Assembly (NCBI GenBank): GCA_009911035.1
Contig: QXWO01000040.1
Location: forward strand, 1 to 56,561
Direction: 5' to 3'
Length of the DNA: 56,561 nt
DNA from: Lachnospiraceae bacterium
GTDB taxonomy: Bacteria > Bacillota > Clostridia > Lachnospirales > Lachnospiraceae
The position numbers and the translations under genes were made by a program. Each line of letters begins with the position of its first letter. Position 1 is the first letter of the stretch. Shown piece after piece: positions 15,889-24,164 of the stretch. The notes beneath the pieces are model-generated. The model was given only the letters and a program-made list of their open reading frames with translations. It had not been told where the DNA came from and did not search any database.

Positions 15889-16890
15889 CTAATCCCGGAA
15901 CCAGATATTTACACTTCCCATACTACATTCTATTTCAAAAGTGCTGGCCGCGCCATTATTGATTTTCCTTTCCATGGCCAATGCGCTTGCACTGAATCCT
16001 CCAATCTCAATGTTCCCTGCCCCGCACTCTATCTCATAATTATGATCGGTTTCTTTTCCTGTCAACTCCATTTCAATATTTCCCATACCGCATTCCACGT
16101 CCAGATTTCCCATAATGCTTCCATAATAGATCAGATTCCCCATACCTACGGTAATATCCGCATCATTCCTTACAGTCATTGTATTCGTATCTACCACGCC
16201 TGCACCAACATCCAGGGACCACTCATTTGTTTCCACATTATATAGCAGTAATTCCCCTGCGCCGACAGTCGCTTCCATTTCATAAGTGCTTATATTATAA
16301 ACCTCCATGACGCCGGCACCAATCTCCAGCTCCACTTCATCAAACTGACAGCCGGCAGGAATGGCTATGGTAATACAATTTTCCTTGTAAATATTGGTTC
16401 CCATTATATGAGTGATCCCTTGGAAACCTTCCACGTGAAGGGTACTTTCACTGTTTTCTATATAGTCCCTGCACTTTCCCACTCCCTGTATATATATGTC
16501 AATGGTATTGTCAATTGCATCCTTTTCCTGAATAGTCAGAGTTCCAGCGCCTAAATCCAGATCCAGCTTTCTGATATTTTCCATGGGAATATGCTCCTCG
16601 TATGCCCCATTGTAATATGCCTCCCCGTTCACTTCCAGTCGGTCTATATCTCCGCCGCCTGTTACGCTGTTTACAATTTCATGTGTTTTCATGCCGTCAT
16701 GGGAACCATAGGAAAAGGATTCTGAAATGTTTTCCAAAACTTCTTCCGCCTCCTCTATCCTTTTTTCCATAAATTTATTATTATGAATAGTGATAGTTCC
16801 TCCCATCGCGATACTAACCAGACACAATATGACTCCTGTCACAGCCAGTATGCCGGCTGCCATCAGACTTACCTTTACAAATTTCTTCAT
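15889..16890 (-). CDS. DUF4097-family beta-strand repeat protein (LiaG-like)
   Basis: 333 residues. An N-terminal membrane anchor or signal (VSLMAAGILAVTGVILCLVS) is followed by an extracytoplasmic region made of a right-handed beta-helix type repeat: IRKLDLDLGAGTLTI, FDEVELEIGAGVMEV, MEATVGAGELLLYNVETNEW, SLDVGAGVVDTNTM, ITVGMGNLIYYGS, LDVECGMGNIEMEL and so on to a terminal CSMGSVNIWF. The recurring (A/M)G-(A/N) motif every 20 residues or so is typical of DUF4097. Function is unknown; these are surface or envelope sensor proteins encoded with PadR and HAAS genes. Start and the upstream stop overlap by 4 bases (ATGA), so translation is coupled. Confidence 0.85.
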   Translation of the reverse strand: MKKFVKVSLMAAGILAVTGVILCLVSIAMGGTITIHNNKFMEKRIEEAEEVLENISESFSYGSHDGMKTHEIVNSVTGGGDIDRLEVNGEAYYNGAYEEHIPMENIRKLDLDLGAGTLTIQEKDAIDNTIDIYIQGVGKCRDYIENSESTLHVEGFQGITHIMGTNIYKENCITIAIPAGCQFDEVELEIGAGVMEVYNISTYEMEATVGAGELLLYNVETNEWSLDVGAGVVDTNTMTVRNDADITVGMGNLIYYGSIMGNLDVECGMGNIEMELTGKETDHNYEIECGAGNIEIGGFSASALAMERKINNGAASTFEIECSMGSVNIWFRD

Positions 16891-17789
16891 GCCTTTGAAC
16901 CTCCTTTATTTCCGAAAAGTTTTTTACAAATATAACTGATTCCCTGAAAGATACTGGGAATACACTTTCCTGCCAGAAATCCCGTAAGCAGCATAAACAA
17001 AATCCCTAATGCCCCGCACAGGAAGCCTCCCCCAATCAGACCGACTCCAGTAAGCGGATAGGTAAACATGCATCCAAAGCCTGCAACCACAAGTGATAAG
17101 CCTACAATATATAATATGACCATCGCCAGTCCTGAGCCAAATACTAAACCTGCTACAGCCGCTATTACGCTGATAGCCAAGGCAAAAGCGACACATATAA
17201 AACTAAGAAGTAGAGGTGAAACAAATATACCGCCAATAGCAATCAGCACAACTGCCCACGTGGGCAGCCCTTTTTTTCCTTCTTTCCCGCCATTGCTGTC
17301 CTGACTCTTGTTGTAAATATTGTCATTTGCACTATAAGTTCCATAAGCTTGACCAAAGGAGTCATCATTGTGTCCAAAGGTGTCACTTCCCTGACTGCTG
17401 TCTCCGCTATTTTTCGCACCGTCCTGCCCATAAGAAGCATTGCCAGAAGCATATGCAGAAGTGTCACTCCCTTTTTTTACAGAATCATCAGAATTTCCCT
17501 TTGCACTGCCATCCTGGGGCCGTTTCATAATTTCATTCTGCGCATGGGAAGCCCCACTTACAAATCCGTTTTCTGTAAATTCTCCCTGTCCGCCATTGTC
17601 TCCAAGGCCGTCTTTCACAATCTTGGCCACCTGCTCCGGCGAACCAAGAGCGCCTATGACTTCCTTCTCGTTTTCCTTCCCGGCATCATTGAAATAATCA
17701 TTATAATATTGAAGGGCTTCCTCGCGCTCATTAGGCGAAATGTCCGAGAGCAATTCCTCCAGCCGCCTCATAAATTCCCATCTACTCAT
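16887..17789 (-). CDS. HAAS/DUF1700 domain membrane protein
   Basis: 300 residues. The N-terminal HAAS domain (residues 1-65: SRWEFMRRLEELLSDISPNE, EALQYYNDYFNDAG, VIGALGSPEQVAKIV) is followed by a long low-complexity linker rich in Gly, Ser, Asn and Asp (about 70-170), then four or so membrane helices. HAAS domains bind partner transcription factors or membrane proteins and are nearly always encoded next to a PadR gene, as here: the PadR stop overlaps this start by 8 bases. The likely role is to sense the envelope and relieve PadR; this is inference from family context. Confidence 0.85.
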   Translation of the reverse strand: MSRWEFMRRLEELLSDISPNEREEALQYYNDYFNDAGKENEKEVIGALGSPEQVAKIVKDGLGDNGGQGEFTENGFVSGASHAQNEIMKRPQDGSAKGNSDDSVKKGSDTSAYASGNASYGQDGAKNSGDSSQGSDTFGHNDDSFGQAYGTYSANDNIYNKSQDSNGGKEGKKGLPTWAVVLIAIGGIFVSPLLLSFICVAFALAISVIAAVAGLVFGSGLAMVILYIVGLSLVVAGFGCMFTYPLTGVGLIGGGFLCGALGILFMLLTGFLAGKCIPSIFQGISYICKKLFGNKGGSKA

Positions 17790-18108
17790 TTGTCATTCCT
17801 CCCTCAAATATATAATTAATCTTTGCAGAGTATTTTCTCCATTCACTTTCATACAGATTAAGCTGCAGCCGCCCTCTTTCCGTAGCCTTGTAATATCTTC
17901 GGTTCCTGCCGGCGCATTCTTTATCATAAACTTCAAGGCATTCATCCTTCTGCAGTCTCCTCAGCACCGGATACAAGGTGGATTCTGAAAGCTCAATTAC
18001 CTGCCTTACATCCTGCGTGATTTTATACCCATAAGCTCCTTCCGGCTCCCTGGATACGACCGCCAGCACAATAGCGTCAAGCAGCGCCGCTCCCGTATTA
18101 AATACCAT
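17782..18108 (-). CDS. PadR-family transcriptional repressor
   Basis: 108 residues: winged helix LLDAIVLAVVSREPEGAYGY, KITQDVRQVIELSESTLYPV, LRRLQKDECLEVYDKEC, RRYYKATERGRLQL, then a C-terminal dimerisation helix. A start at 18129 is possible, but GGAGAG precedes ATG 18108 and the N-terminus MVFNTGAALLDAI matches the family length. First gene of the operon PadR-HAAS-DUF4097-small membrane protein; a dyad just upstream is the likely self-operator. Confidence 0.88.
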   Translation of the reverse strand: MVFNTGAALLDAIVLAVVSREPEGAYGYKITQDVRQVIELSESTLYPVLRRLQKDECLEVYDKECAGRNRRYYKATERGRLQLNLYESEWRKYSAKINYIFEGGMTNE

Positions 18109-18149
18109 CACCGTCTCTCCTTTCCTCATTCTTCTTTCTCTATAATATT

Positions 18150-18193
18150 ATATGATGTATAGTATTGTCTGATGAATATACTATACGACATAT
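18150..18193. promoter_or_regulatory. PadR operator dyad
   Basis: ATATGATGTATAGTAT (18150-18165) and ATACTATACGACATAT (18178-18193) are inverted copies matching at 14 of 16 bases, with 12 bases between them. They lie in the very AT-rich promoter region 40-85 bases upstream of padR. PadR sites typically have ATGT...ACAT arms, which fits. Confidence 0.65.
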
Positions 18194-18267
18194 AATATTA
18201 TTTGTCAACATATGATTTGCATGTTTATCCTGCTTTTATGGCGGTCTGGTTTATTCCCCCGGCAGTC

Positions 18268-18302
18268 AAAAACAGGGCGGAACCCCTTAGAGGATTCCGC
18301 CC
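18268..18302 (-). terminator. Intrinsic terminator after the 18321-18806 gene
   Basis: Minus strand GGGCGGAA ... TTCCGCCC stem (18275-18302) followed by TGTTTTTG. Confidence 0.75.
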
Positions 18303-18320
18303 AATATTTATGACTTGCAC

Positions 18321-18806
18321 CTATATTTTTTGTTTATGATATGCATACGCTGCAACATAAGCAAACAGAAAAACATCCAATGTGAAAATCGCTGCTTTTA
18401 TCAGTACAGGTTCATAAATCCCGCATATCATTGCTGTTGCTGTTCCCACAAGCAATACTACCTTGGTTGCTGTTCTCACCGCCCTGTTTCCAATTTCCAT
18501 AAGTCTCTCATCGGTATTTTCAAGCCGATCCTTCTTTAGTTTTTCTTCATTCCCCAACAGAAGCATATTGCGTGCAAACAGAATAATTCCCGCAATGGCA
18601 ACCCCTGTGCCGAAACCGCAGTACACCCCCAGGATGTATTCCGGCAAAGCTGCAGCCCCGCTTTGTTCTGCCGTGAGCGCAGCAGCCGCAATCATTACTC
18701 CCACTGCGATAAGCGCCGCCGTCCACCCGTTCCGCTTCTTTAGGATCTTCCGGTACTCTTCATTATTTGCAGCCGTAGTGTAACAAAAAATTCCTCTTAT
18801 TTTCAT
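18321..18806 (-). CDS. Four-helix membrane protein paired with an XRE regulator
   Basis: 161 residues with a short cytosolic N-terminus and four membrane helices (about 28-45, 57-80, 112-128, 132-152). A charged stretch NEEKLKKDRLENTDERLMEI lies between helices 2 and 3. This charged ENTDERL motif between helix pairs is typical of the small membrane proteins (DUF2178/DUF6442-like) that sit behind a tiny XRE repressor in Clostridia. No biochemical role is known to me. Its start overlaps the stop of the XRE gene by 4 bases, and GGAGGATG precedes it. Confidence 0.75.
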   Translation of the reverse strand: MKIRGIFCYTTAANNEEYRKILKKRNGWTAALIAVGVMIAAAALTAEQSGAAALPEYILGVYCGFGTGVAIAGIILFARNMLLLGNEEKLKKDRLENTDERLMEIGNRAVRTATKVVLLVGTATAMICGIYEPVLIKAAIFTLDVFLFAYVAAYAYHKQKI

Positions 18807-19012
18807 AAATTTTCATCCTCCCTGTCAAAAATAAACATTTCCTCAATGGCCACTCCAAAAAACTGCGCTATCTTGTGTGCCAGCACAAGCGACGCTTTAT
18901 ATTTCCCGTTTTCCAGAGAAATAATCGTCTGCCTTGTAACATTGACCGCATCGGCCAATTCCTCCTGTGTGACTTTTCTTTCCTTCCTGTATTGTGCAAT
19001 TCTGGTCTGCAT
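18803..19012 (-). CDS. Small XRE (Cro/CI-type) transcriptional regulator
   Basis: 69 residues, a bare HTH_3 domain: MQTRIAQYRKERKVTQEELA, VNVTRQTIISLENGKYKASL, HKIAQFFGVAIEEMFIF. The frame is open to 19174, but that part contains the promoter; AAAGGAAG lies 8 bases before ATG 19012. It forms a two-gene operon with the membrane protein downstream. Confidence 0.88.
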   Translation of the reverse strand: MQTRIAQYRKERKVTQEELADAVNVTRQTIISLENGKYKASLVLAHKIAQFFGVAIEEMFIFDREDENL

Positions 19013-19122
19013 GAAGTTTCTTCCTTTCTGCTTCTCCCATTCAACTGCCTGCGGCGCTCCTATTGGTTCCGAAACTCCCTGTGCAGTGATTTCAGGATCA
19101 GTGATACCAGCCCTTTTAAAAT

Positions 19123-19174
19123 GTATAGCATGCTTTACATGCAGAAGTATAGTACACTTTACATTTATTGTCAA
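19123..19174 (-). promoter_or_regulatory. Promoter and direct-repeat operator of the XRE operon
   Basis: Minus strand -35 TTGACA (19169-19174), exactly 17 bases, -10 TATACT (19146-19151). Two direct repeats of ATGTAAAG-N5-CTATAC type lie at 19147-19164 and 19123-19140, 24 bases apart, one covering the spacer and -10 and the other the start-site region. They are the likely binding sites of the XRE protein. Confidence 0.75.
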
Positions 19175-19201
19175 GCTTACTTTACAATTTCTTTTGAAGC
19201 G

Positions 19202-19271
19202 ACAAACGCCGTCTGCTTCGCGGGCCGGCTTATCACAACAAACACCGTCTGCTTCGCAGGCCGGCTTATTG
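19202..19271 (+). repeat. Dispersed intergenic repeat, two tandem copies
   Basis: Copies at 19202-19235 and 19238-19271 are almost identical (ACAAACgCCGTCTGCTTCGC then GGCCGGCTTATcA-type ends), with a 36-base period. Relatives lie at 27228, 32521, 32558 and 46061 (inverted). The core is an imperfect palindrome, as in REP elements. Confidence 0.7.
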
Positions 19272-19276
19272 TAATA

Positions 19277-19310
19277 AAAAGAATGTACATCATCTGATAT
19301 ACATTCTTTT
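19277..19310 (-). terminator. Intrinsic terminator after the GH13 gene
   Basis: AAAAGAATGTA (19277-19287) pairs with TACATTCTTTT (19300-19310); usable in both directions. It closes the alpha-amylase-family gene. Confidence 0.7.
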
Positions 19311-19374
19311 ACATTTATTACTGTATTCTGCTTTTTGTATGGGAGTTTTAAAATATACGGCCCTTAAAGCCGGA

Positions 19375-20685
19375 CTATTTTTCCATCTTCCAGAAAGATG
19401 CACTGTAGGGAGGCAGAAGGCTTCCGCCGCCGAAATCATGCATTTCCCCGTTGATTAAATCCACAGCCTGTCCACAGCCTGCATCAAAATGGGCAGTGTA
19501 AGGCTCGCTGTCTGCATTAATTGCCACCAGAACACGCTCGCCGTCTGTTTTTCTCTCAAAAATGCACTGCTTATTGGTAAGCACAACTGACCGGAAATCG
19601 CCGTAATTTAACGCCCTGGATTCTTTCTTTGCCTTTGCCAGTTTACTGATCCACAGGGACAAGTCATTAAATACAGGTTCGTCATAGCTGGCACGCAGAG
19701 CCGGGTCGCCCTGGGATTTCTCCGCCTTGGCCCCCCATTCGCTTCCATAATACACGCAGGGAATCCCCGGCATACCAAAGCACAATGCGTAAATCAGCGG
19801 AAGATGCTTTTCGTTCGTCAAAATGCTTGCCACTCTCGTCACGTCATGATTGTCCACAAAGGAAAGCATGTGTTTGCCTTTATAGAGCGTCCAGTTTTCC
19901 GGTCCAAACTGGCGCAGCAGGGAATGAACAATCTCAAACATGTTCATGCTGTTGAAACTGGAGAACAGCCCCTTGTAACATTCATAATTTGTAGCTGAAT
20001 GGAGCATCCCGTCATTGACCATACGGTTGTAATCGCCGTGAAGCATTTCCCCAAGCAGATAAAACTCCGGTTTCAATCCTTCCGAAAAACTTCTAAGCCT
20101 TCTCACGAAATTTTCGTCCAGACAGTACGCCACATCCAGCCGTAAGCCGTCAATGTCAAATTCATCCACCCAGAATTTCACTGCATCCAGCAGATGTTCC
20201 ACCACCTGGCCGTTCTGAAGATTCAGCTTAACCAGATCATAGTTTCCTTCCCATCCTTCATACCAGAGGCCGTCATTATAATTGGAATTTCCCTCCAGGC
20301 TGATGCGGAACCAGTTTAAATAAGGAGAGTTTTCCCTGTTCTTAATGACATCCTGGAACTGGTAAAAGCCTCTTCCCACATGGTTGAACACACCGTCCAG
20401 AACCACTTTGATCCCATTTTCATGAAGCTTCTGGCAGACCTGCTTAAAATCCTCGTTGGTGCCGAGACGCACATCAATCTTTTTATAATCTCTGGTATTA
20501 TATCCGTGTGTATCAGATTCAAATACCGGGGAAAAATAAACCGCGTCTACATTGAGCTTTTTCATATGAGGAATCCATTCCTCCACCTTTTTGATCCGGC
20601 TGGTCAAAACGCCGTCGTTTTCAAAAGGTGCGCCGCAAAACCCCAGCGGATAAATCTGATAAAAAACACTTTCATATGCCCACAT
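19375..20685 (-). CDS. GH13 alpha-amylase-family glycosidase
   Basis: 436 residues, a compact (beta/alpha)8 enzyme without signal peptide, so cytosolic. All four GH13 regions are present: DGVFNH (region I, D97), GLRLDVAYC (II, nucleophile D184), FYLLGEML (III, acid/base E213) and FVDNHD (IV, D281). A C-terminal beta domain of about 80 residues follows (from about 360, ending SLLPPYSASFWKME). Length and the early YQIYPLGFCGAP fit small intracellular maltodextrin- or cyclodextrin-degrading enzymes. No transporter or regulator is adjacent; the exact specificity is open. Single gene, closed by a terminator. Confidence 0.88.
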   Translation of the reverse strand: MWAYESVFYQIYPLGFCGAPFENDGVLTSRIKKVEEWIPHMKKLNVDAVYFSPVFESDTHGYNTRDYKKIDVRLGTNEDFKQVCQKLHENGIKVVLDGVFNHVGRGFYQFQDVIKNRENSPYLNWFRISLEGNSNYNDGLWYEGWEGNYDLVKLNLQNGQVVEHLLDAVKFWVDEFDIDGLRLDVAYCLDENFVRRLRSFSEGLKPEFYLLGEMLHGDYNRMVNDGMLHSATNYECYKGLFSSFNSMNMFEIVHSLLRQFGPENWTLYKGKHMLSFVDNHDVTRVASILTNEKHLPLIYALCFGMPGIPCVYYGSEWGAKAEKSQGDPALRASYDEPVFNDLSLWISKLAKAKKESRALNYGDFRSVVLTNKQCIFERKTDGERVLVAINADSEPYTAHFDAGCGQAVDLINGEMHDFGGGSLLPPYSASFWKMEK

Positions 20686-20821
20686 ATTTTCTGCCTCCTA
20701 TTTCTGGTCAAATCCGGCTCACCTATTTTCTGCCGGATCAACTAAAGATTATTTTATCATATTTTTGCTTTTATGTATATGCCCGTACTCTATAAAAGCC
20801 AAAAGTCCCGTTGGAACAGGC

Positions 20822-22458
20822 TTACTGCTCCTGCTGTTTTGCTTTAAATCCTTCTTTTAATGAACCACCCCTTAATTCAATTGCTTCAAGAGTCTTCTTA
20901 TAAGGTATTGACGGAAAGCAATTCCAGCCCGTCCGATCCCCATCTTCGCAGGTATATACCAAAATCCCATAAAAATCATTGGCAGAACACTCCCACACCG
21001 GATATTCTGCCGGGTATATTATTGCTATTTTTTCATTATTTAAAATGTATCCGCCTGTCAAAAAAGCAGAATACATGCACACTGCACAGCATTCCTATCC
21101 ATCTGATTATTATTTTTTTTGCATTTTCAATGACGATTCCTAATAAAATCAGGGGCTGGAAATATAAATAAATGCGTCCATACCGTATAAGCGGAGCGCT
21201 GAAAAGCCACGCTGACAGGCAGAAAATGCTGGTGATCCATATGAGAATCCATTCCTTATTTTTATGTTTCGCATAACAGATGATACACTCTGCTCCCAGA
21301 ATAATAAAACAGACGATATTCATAACACAAAGAAACATCTGCGCCTTTGTCAGAGTTTCCCACCAAATGGGAAACCAGCTTTCTATTCCCCAATCATACT
21401 TACGCACATCGTTCAGATTTCTTCCCCACACAATGATTTCATTATGGTCAAACACCACCAGTTCTTTAGGCATTTTCCAGTCCACATGAAAGAAGTCCAG
21501 TTGTGCATAAGGATATAAAATATATCCTGATATAATAATATTTCTGATCAAAAAAACTGAAACAGTAATACAGCCAGCAACACCCCAGACCGATATAAAC
21601 TTCCATTTCCTATCTCTGGCCAGTTTCATAAACACAGGAACTGACAATATTACCATCATTGACGTTGACAATTTAACTGTAGCACAAAAAATGCCAAGAA
21701 GACAGAGCACACTTCTTTGCTCATCAGATCTGCACCTGAACCATTTAGATATGATATAACCCACTAATACCATTGCAAAATAATCTGTGTTGGGAGAGGA
21801 AACTGTATAAACAGCACATCCGGTATAAAGAATTACCGCCAGACTCATTACATCTCCCATCACCTCATTCCTCTGCCTGAAAAACTTAAAAGATAAGAAT
21901 GCATATCCTATCATCAATACAGAAATATACGCATTCATACTATGCAGTTGTTCCCCAAGGAACTTCCAGTTGTAAAGTGCCTGCAGACATAAAAAACTGC
22001 TATTATATGCAAACCGATTGTGTAAATTTCCAAGACCTTTTACACACCCATACTCATTAATCCACCTGACTGCCTGGGCATGGTACAGACCTGTGTCATA
22101 AACTGTCGGAGCAAAACTTGAAATTACCCCCCCCCGCTCCTAAAACCACTATTAAGGCAAAATAAGCCCAAATCCGCTTTTCTTTAACAGTGCTCCGCAT
22201 ATAGCTTATAATTTCTTTACGCATCATCCCAAAAATAATCATGGATGTAATTCCCAGTCCAACAGATGCCCCCAAATTCACAGGACCAAAAACGCTGACA
22301 GCTTCTGCATATACCGTGGCAGCCATCAGTCCAGTAACTAATACCAAATCAATATCATACTTCACCCCTGCATTTCCCAATAGCAATTTCATAACTGCAT
22401 ATCCTAACAGAAAAGTTGTTATAAATATCCAGCCAAAGCTAACCACCGACAAAATCAT
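20822..22458 (-). pseudogene. LIC_10190-type multi-pass membrane protein, split by two frameshifts
   Basis: Three frames together make one protein of about 545 residues. Part 1 (22458 to about 22130) has four membrane helices. Part 2 (to 21036) begins SFAPTVYDTGLYHAQAVRWI, NEYG...GLGNLHNRFAYNSS, the hallmark of LIC_10190-family glycan-envelope membrane proteins, and has about eight helices. Part 3 (to 20822) is the soluble tail (EYPVWECSANDFYGILVYTC, GDRTGWNCFPSIPYK). The first break is at a G9 run (C9 at 22127-22135; eight Gs restore the frame). The second is near a T6 run (A6 at 21060-21065; five Ts restore it). This is decay, phase variation or base error; the homopolymer positions make the last two possible. 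Confidence 0.65.
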
Positions 22459-22551
22459 ATCTGCTCCTCCATTCTAATTTAAAAACTCACATGACATTTT
22501 ATTGCAATTTACAACATATTGTAGCATCATTTAAAATGCATGTCCAACAAC

Positions 22552-22583
22552 AAAAACGCAGGAGATTGCCCTCCTGCGTTTTT
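22552..22583 (-). terminator. Strong intrinsic terminator
   Basis: AAAAACGCAGGA pairs exactly with TCCTGCGTTTTT over an 8-base loop, and is bidirectional by sequence. It sits 3 bases after the stop of the 22586-23233 gene. Confidence 0.88.
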
Positions 22584-22585
22584 AG

Positions 22586-23233
22586 CTAATTTACTGGTTG
22601 CTTGTCCTTATATTCCTGATAACATTCCTCACAGTATTTCTTATTATACAATTCTAAATGATAAAATATTTTTGAATATGCCCAAATATCATAACGAAAG
22701 CATTCTTTTTGTGAAACTCGGCATTTAAAATGACTCCAGTATAAAGCGTTAATAATATTCTTACGGTATTCCTGAGTATCGCAAATATTGTCATCTAGCG
22801 AAGGAAGCTTCATATCAAAATGAACCCTTAAATATCTATGTGCTTCATCCCTCTTTTCAGCCGGAACATCTTTCAATATATCATACATCATAAAAGCTTT
22901 AATGATATTTAATGCAGCAAATAATGCCAGTATTTCATTTGCGTTCTCAGAAATCTTTTCATCCTTAATCCGTACTAATGGCCTGACCTCAATGATTGCG
23001 CCGCATATACATGATGCAAGCTTATGCCGGTCCAATCTGGAACCGGACATATTGGCTGTTGCTTTTAATTCATATTCCTCAACTTTCTTCCACAAAGCAA
23101 TGGGAAGTATTTCATCCCCAATATTATATTTGACACAATAATTACGATTTTTATCGCATATCTGGAAAAGCAAATCTGCAATAATATAATTATATAACAT
23201 CTTAAATGTTTTTGAAGGCTGTCCGTTCCTCAT
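22586..23233 (-). CDS. Cytosolic protein of unknown function, about 215 aa
   Basis: No function recognised. All-helical looking, no membrane segment. Notable conserved-looking stretches are LPIALWKKVEEYELKATANM, SGSRLDRHKLASCICGAII, NANEILALFAALNIIKAFMM, RSLDDNICDTQEYRKN-type sequence and a C-terminal DIWAYSKIFYHLELYN followed by YCEECYQEYKD. Four cysteines in the last 50 residues may bind metal. The pattern recalls orphan proteins scattered in Firmicute genomes near mobile genes, but I cannot assign a family. The frame is open to 23332, overlapping the small gene upstream; I prefer the Met at 23233. The start is uncertain. Two-gene operon with 23259-23438. Confidence 0.6.
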   Translation of the reverse strand: MRNGQPSKTFKMLYNYIIADLLFQICDKNRNYCVKYNIGDEILPIALWKKVEEYELKATANMSGSRLDRHKLASCICGAIIEVRPLVRIKDEKISENANEILALFAALNIIKAFMMYDILKDVPAEKRDEAHRYLRVHFDMKLPSLDDNICDTQEYRKNIINALYWSHFKCRVSQKECFRYDIWAYSKIFYHLELYNKKYCEECYQEYKDKQPVN

Positions 23234-23258
23234 CTGTATTCCCCATTCTTCCCCTTTA

Positions 23259-23438
23259 TTATTTGAGTAACAGATTTCTTTTCTGCCCGTCAGAACATGC
23301 AACTTCATAAGTAGGGTCAACATCATCCTCAAAAAGCTCTAAAACCTTGCTGAAATCATAATCATCATTGCAGTCTTTGTAATTTTCTGTGCCCTTTTCT
23401 TCTGATAGAGCCTTTAACATATTCTCTGCTGCCAGCAT
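23259..23438 (-). CDS. Small acidic protein, 59 aa
   Basis: MLAAENMLKALSEEKGTENY, DCNDDYDFSKVLELFEDDVD, then a basic tail KRNLLLK. The first two thirds are strongly acidic. GGGAGG stands 8 bases before ATG 23438. It is probably co-transcribed with the next gene (26 bases or less apart, or overlapping if that gene starts earlier). No family recognised; its size and position would fit an antitoxin or regulator-like partner, but nothing in the sequence proves this. Confidence 0.5.
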   Translation of the reverse strand: MLAAENMLKALSEEKGTENYKDCNDDYDFSKVLELFEDDVDPTYEVACSDGQKRNLLLK

Positions 23439-23453
23439 AGCAATTCCTCCCAT

Positions 23454-24164
23454 CTTGTTTTATTATATTCATTATCAGTAAAAAAGTGTAATATCTGCCA
23501 TGTAGATTATAAGTTGGTGTATCTATTATGCAAAATATACAATCAAGACACATCCATATCATCATCCATGATATCTTATTACCAAACGCAATTATATGCC
23601 GCATTGTCTTTATACAAACAATAGCCAAAATCAGATTCTATCAACCCACAATTTATATACAAATATAACAAATATTTTACTGGAAAGAATTTTAGCGAGC
23701 ACTATTATTGTAGCATTATTCAGACTATTTGTCCATTGTTTTTAAAGATATTTCCTACAATTTTTTCCTTTATTTTACTACTTAAAATCTTCATTCAGGA
23801 TTTATTTAACAGAATATAAACATTGCAGTACTATATCAGTCAATTTCACATCGTCATCCATTGACTATATGAGTATTTTTTTAATTTTGAAACTGTTTCC
23901 TTGCATTTTTTTACTGTAAAACATCCATTCAATTTTTACGAAAAATGTGTAAAAAGCAAAGAAATCCCCAATTTCCACATAGTTATCCACAATGACACTT
24001 ATGTCATAATACATGACTCACATATCTTTTTCTACATAATACGACGTCATTTTTCTTCTAATCCTTCAATTTTCGAGCTTTTTGCCATTTTTCCCCCAAA
24101 TTATCCAACGTCCATCCCATATGTCCCCAGAAACAGACATATAAAGTTATCCACATACAGTTAT
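23454..24164. other. AT-rich intergenic region with a DnaA-box cluster
   Basis: About 710 bases without a convincing gene, very AT-rich between 23640 and 23960. Perfect DnaA boxes TTATCCACA occur at 23983-23991 and 24147-24155, with near matches TTATCCAAC at 24101 and TTATCTACA at 24161-24169, all on the plus strand within 190 bases. No dnaA, dnaN or rpmH gene is nearby, so it is not a standard oriC in this window; a DnaA-titration or regulatory site is possible. Confidence 0.5.

Noticed and set aside
19202-19271. CRISPR-like direct repeats
   Set aside because: Only two copies, no unique spacers of spacer size between them, and no cas genes; related copies are dispersed, so a REP-like element fits better.
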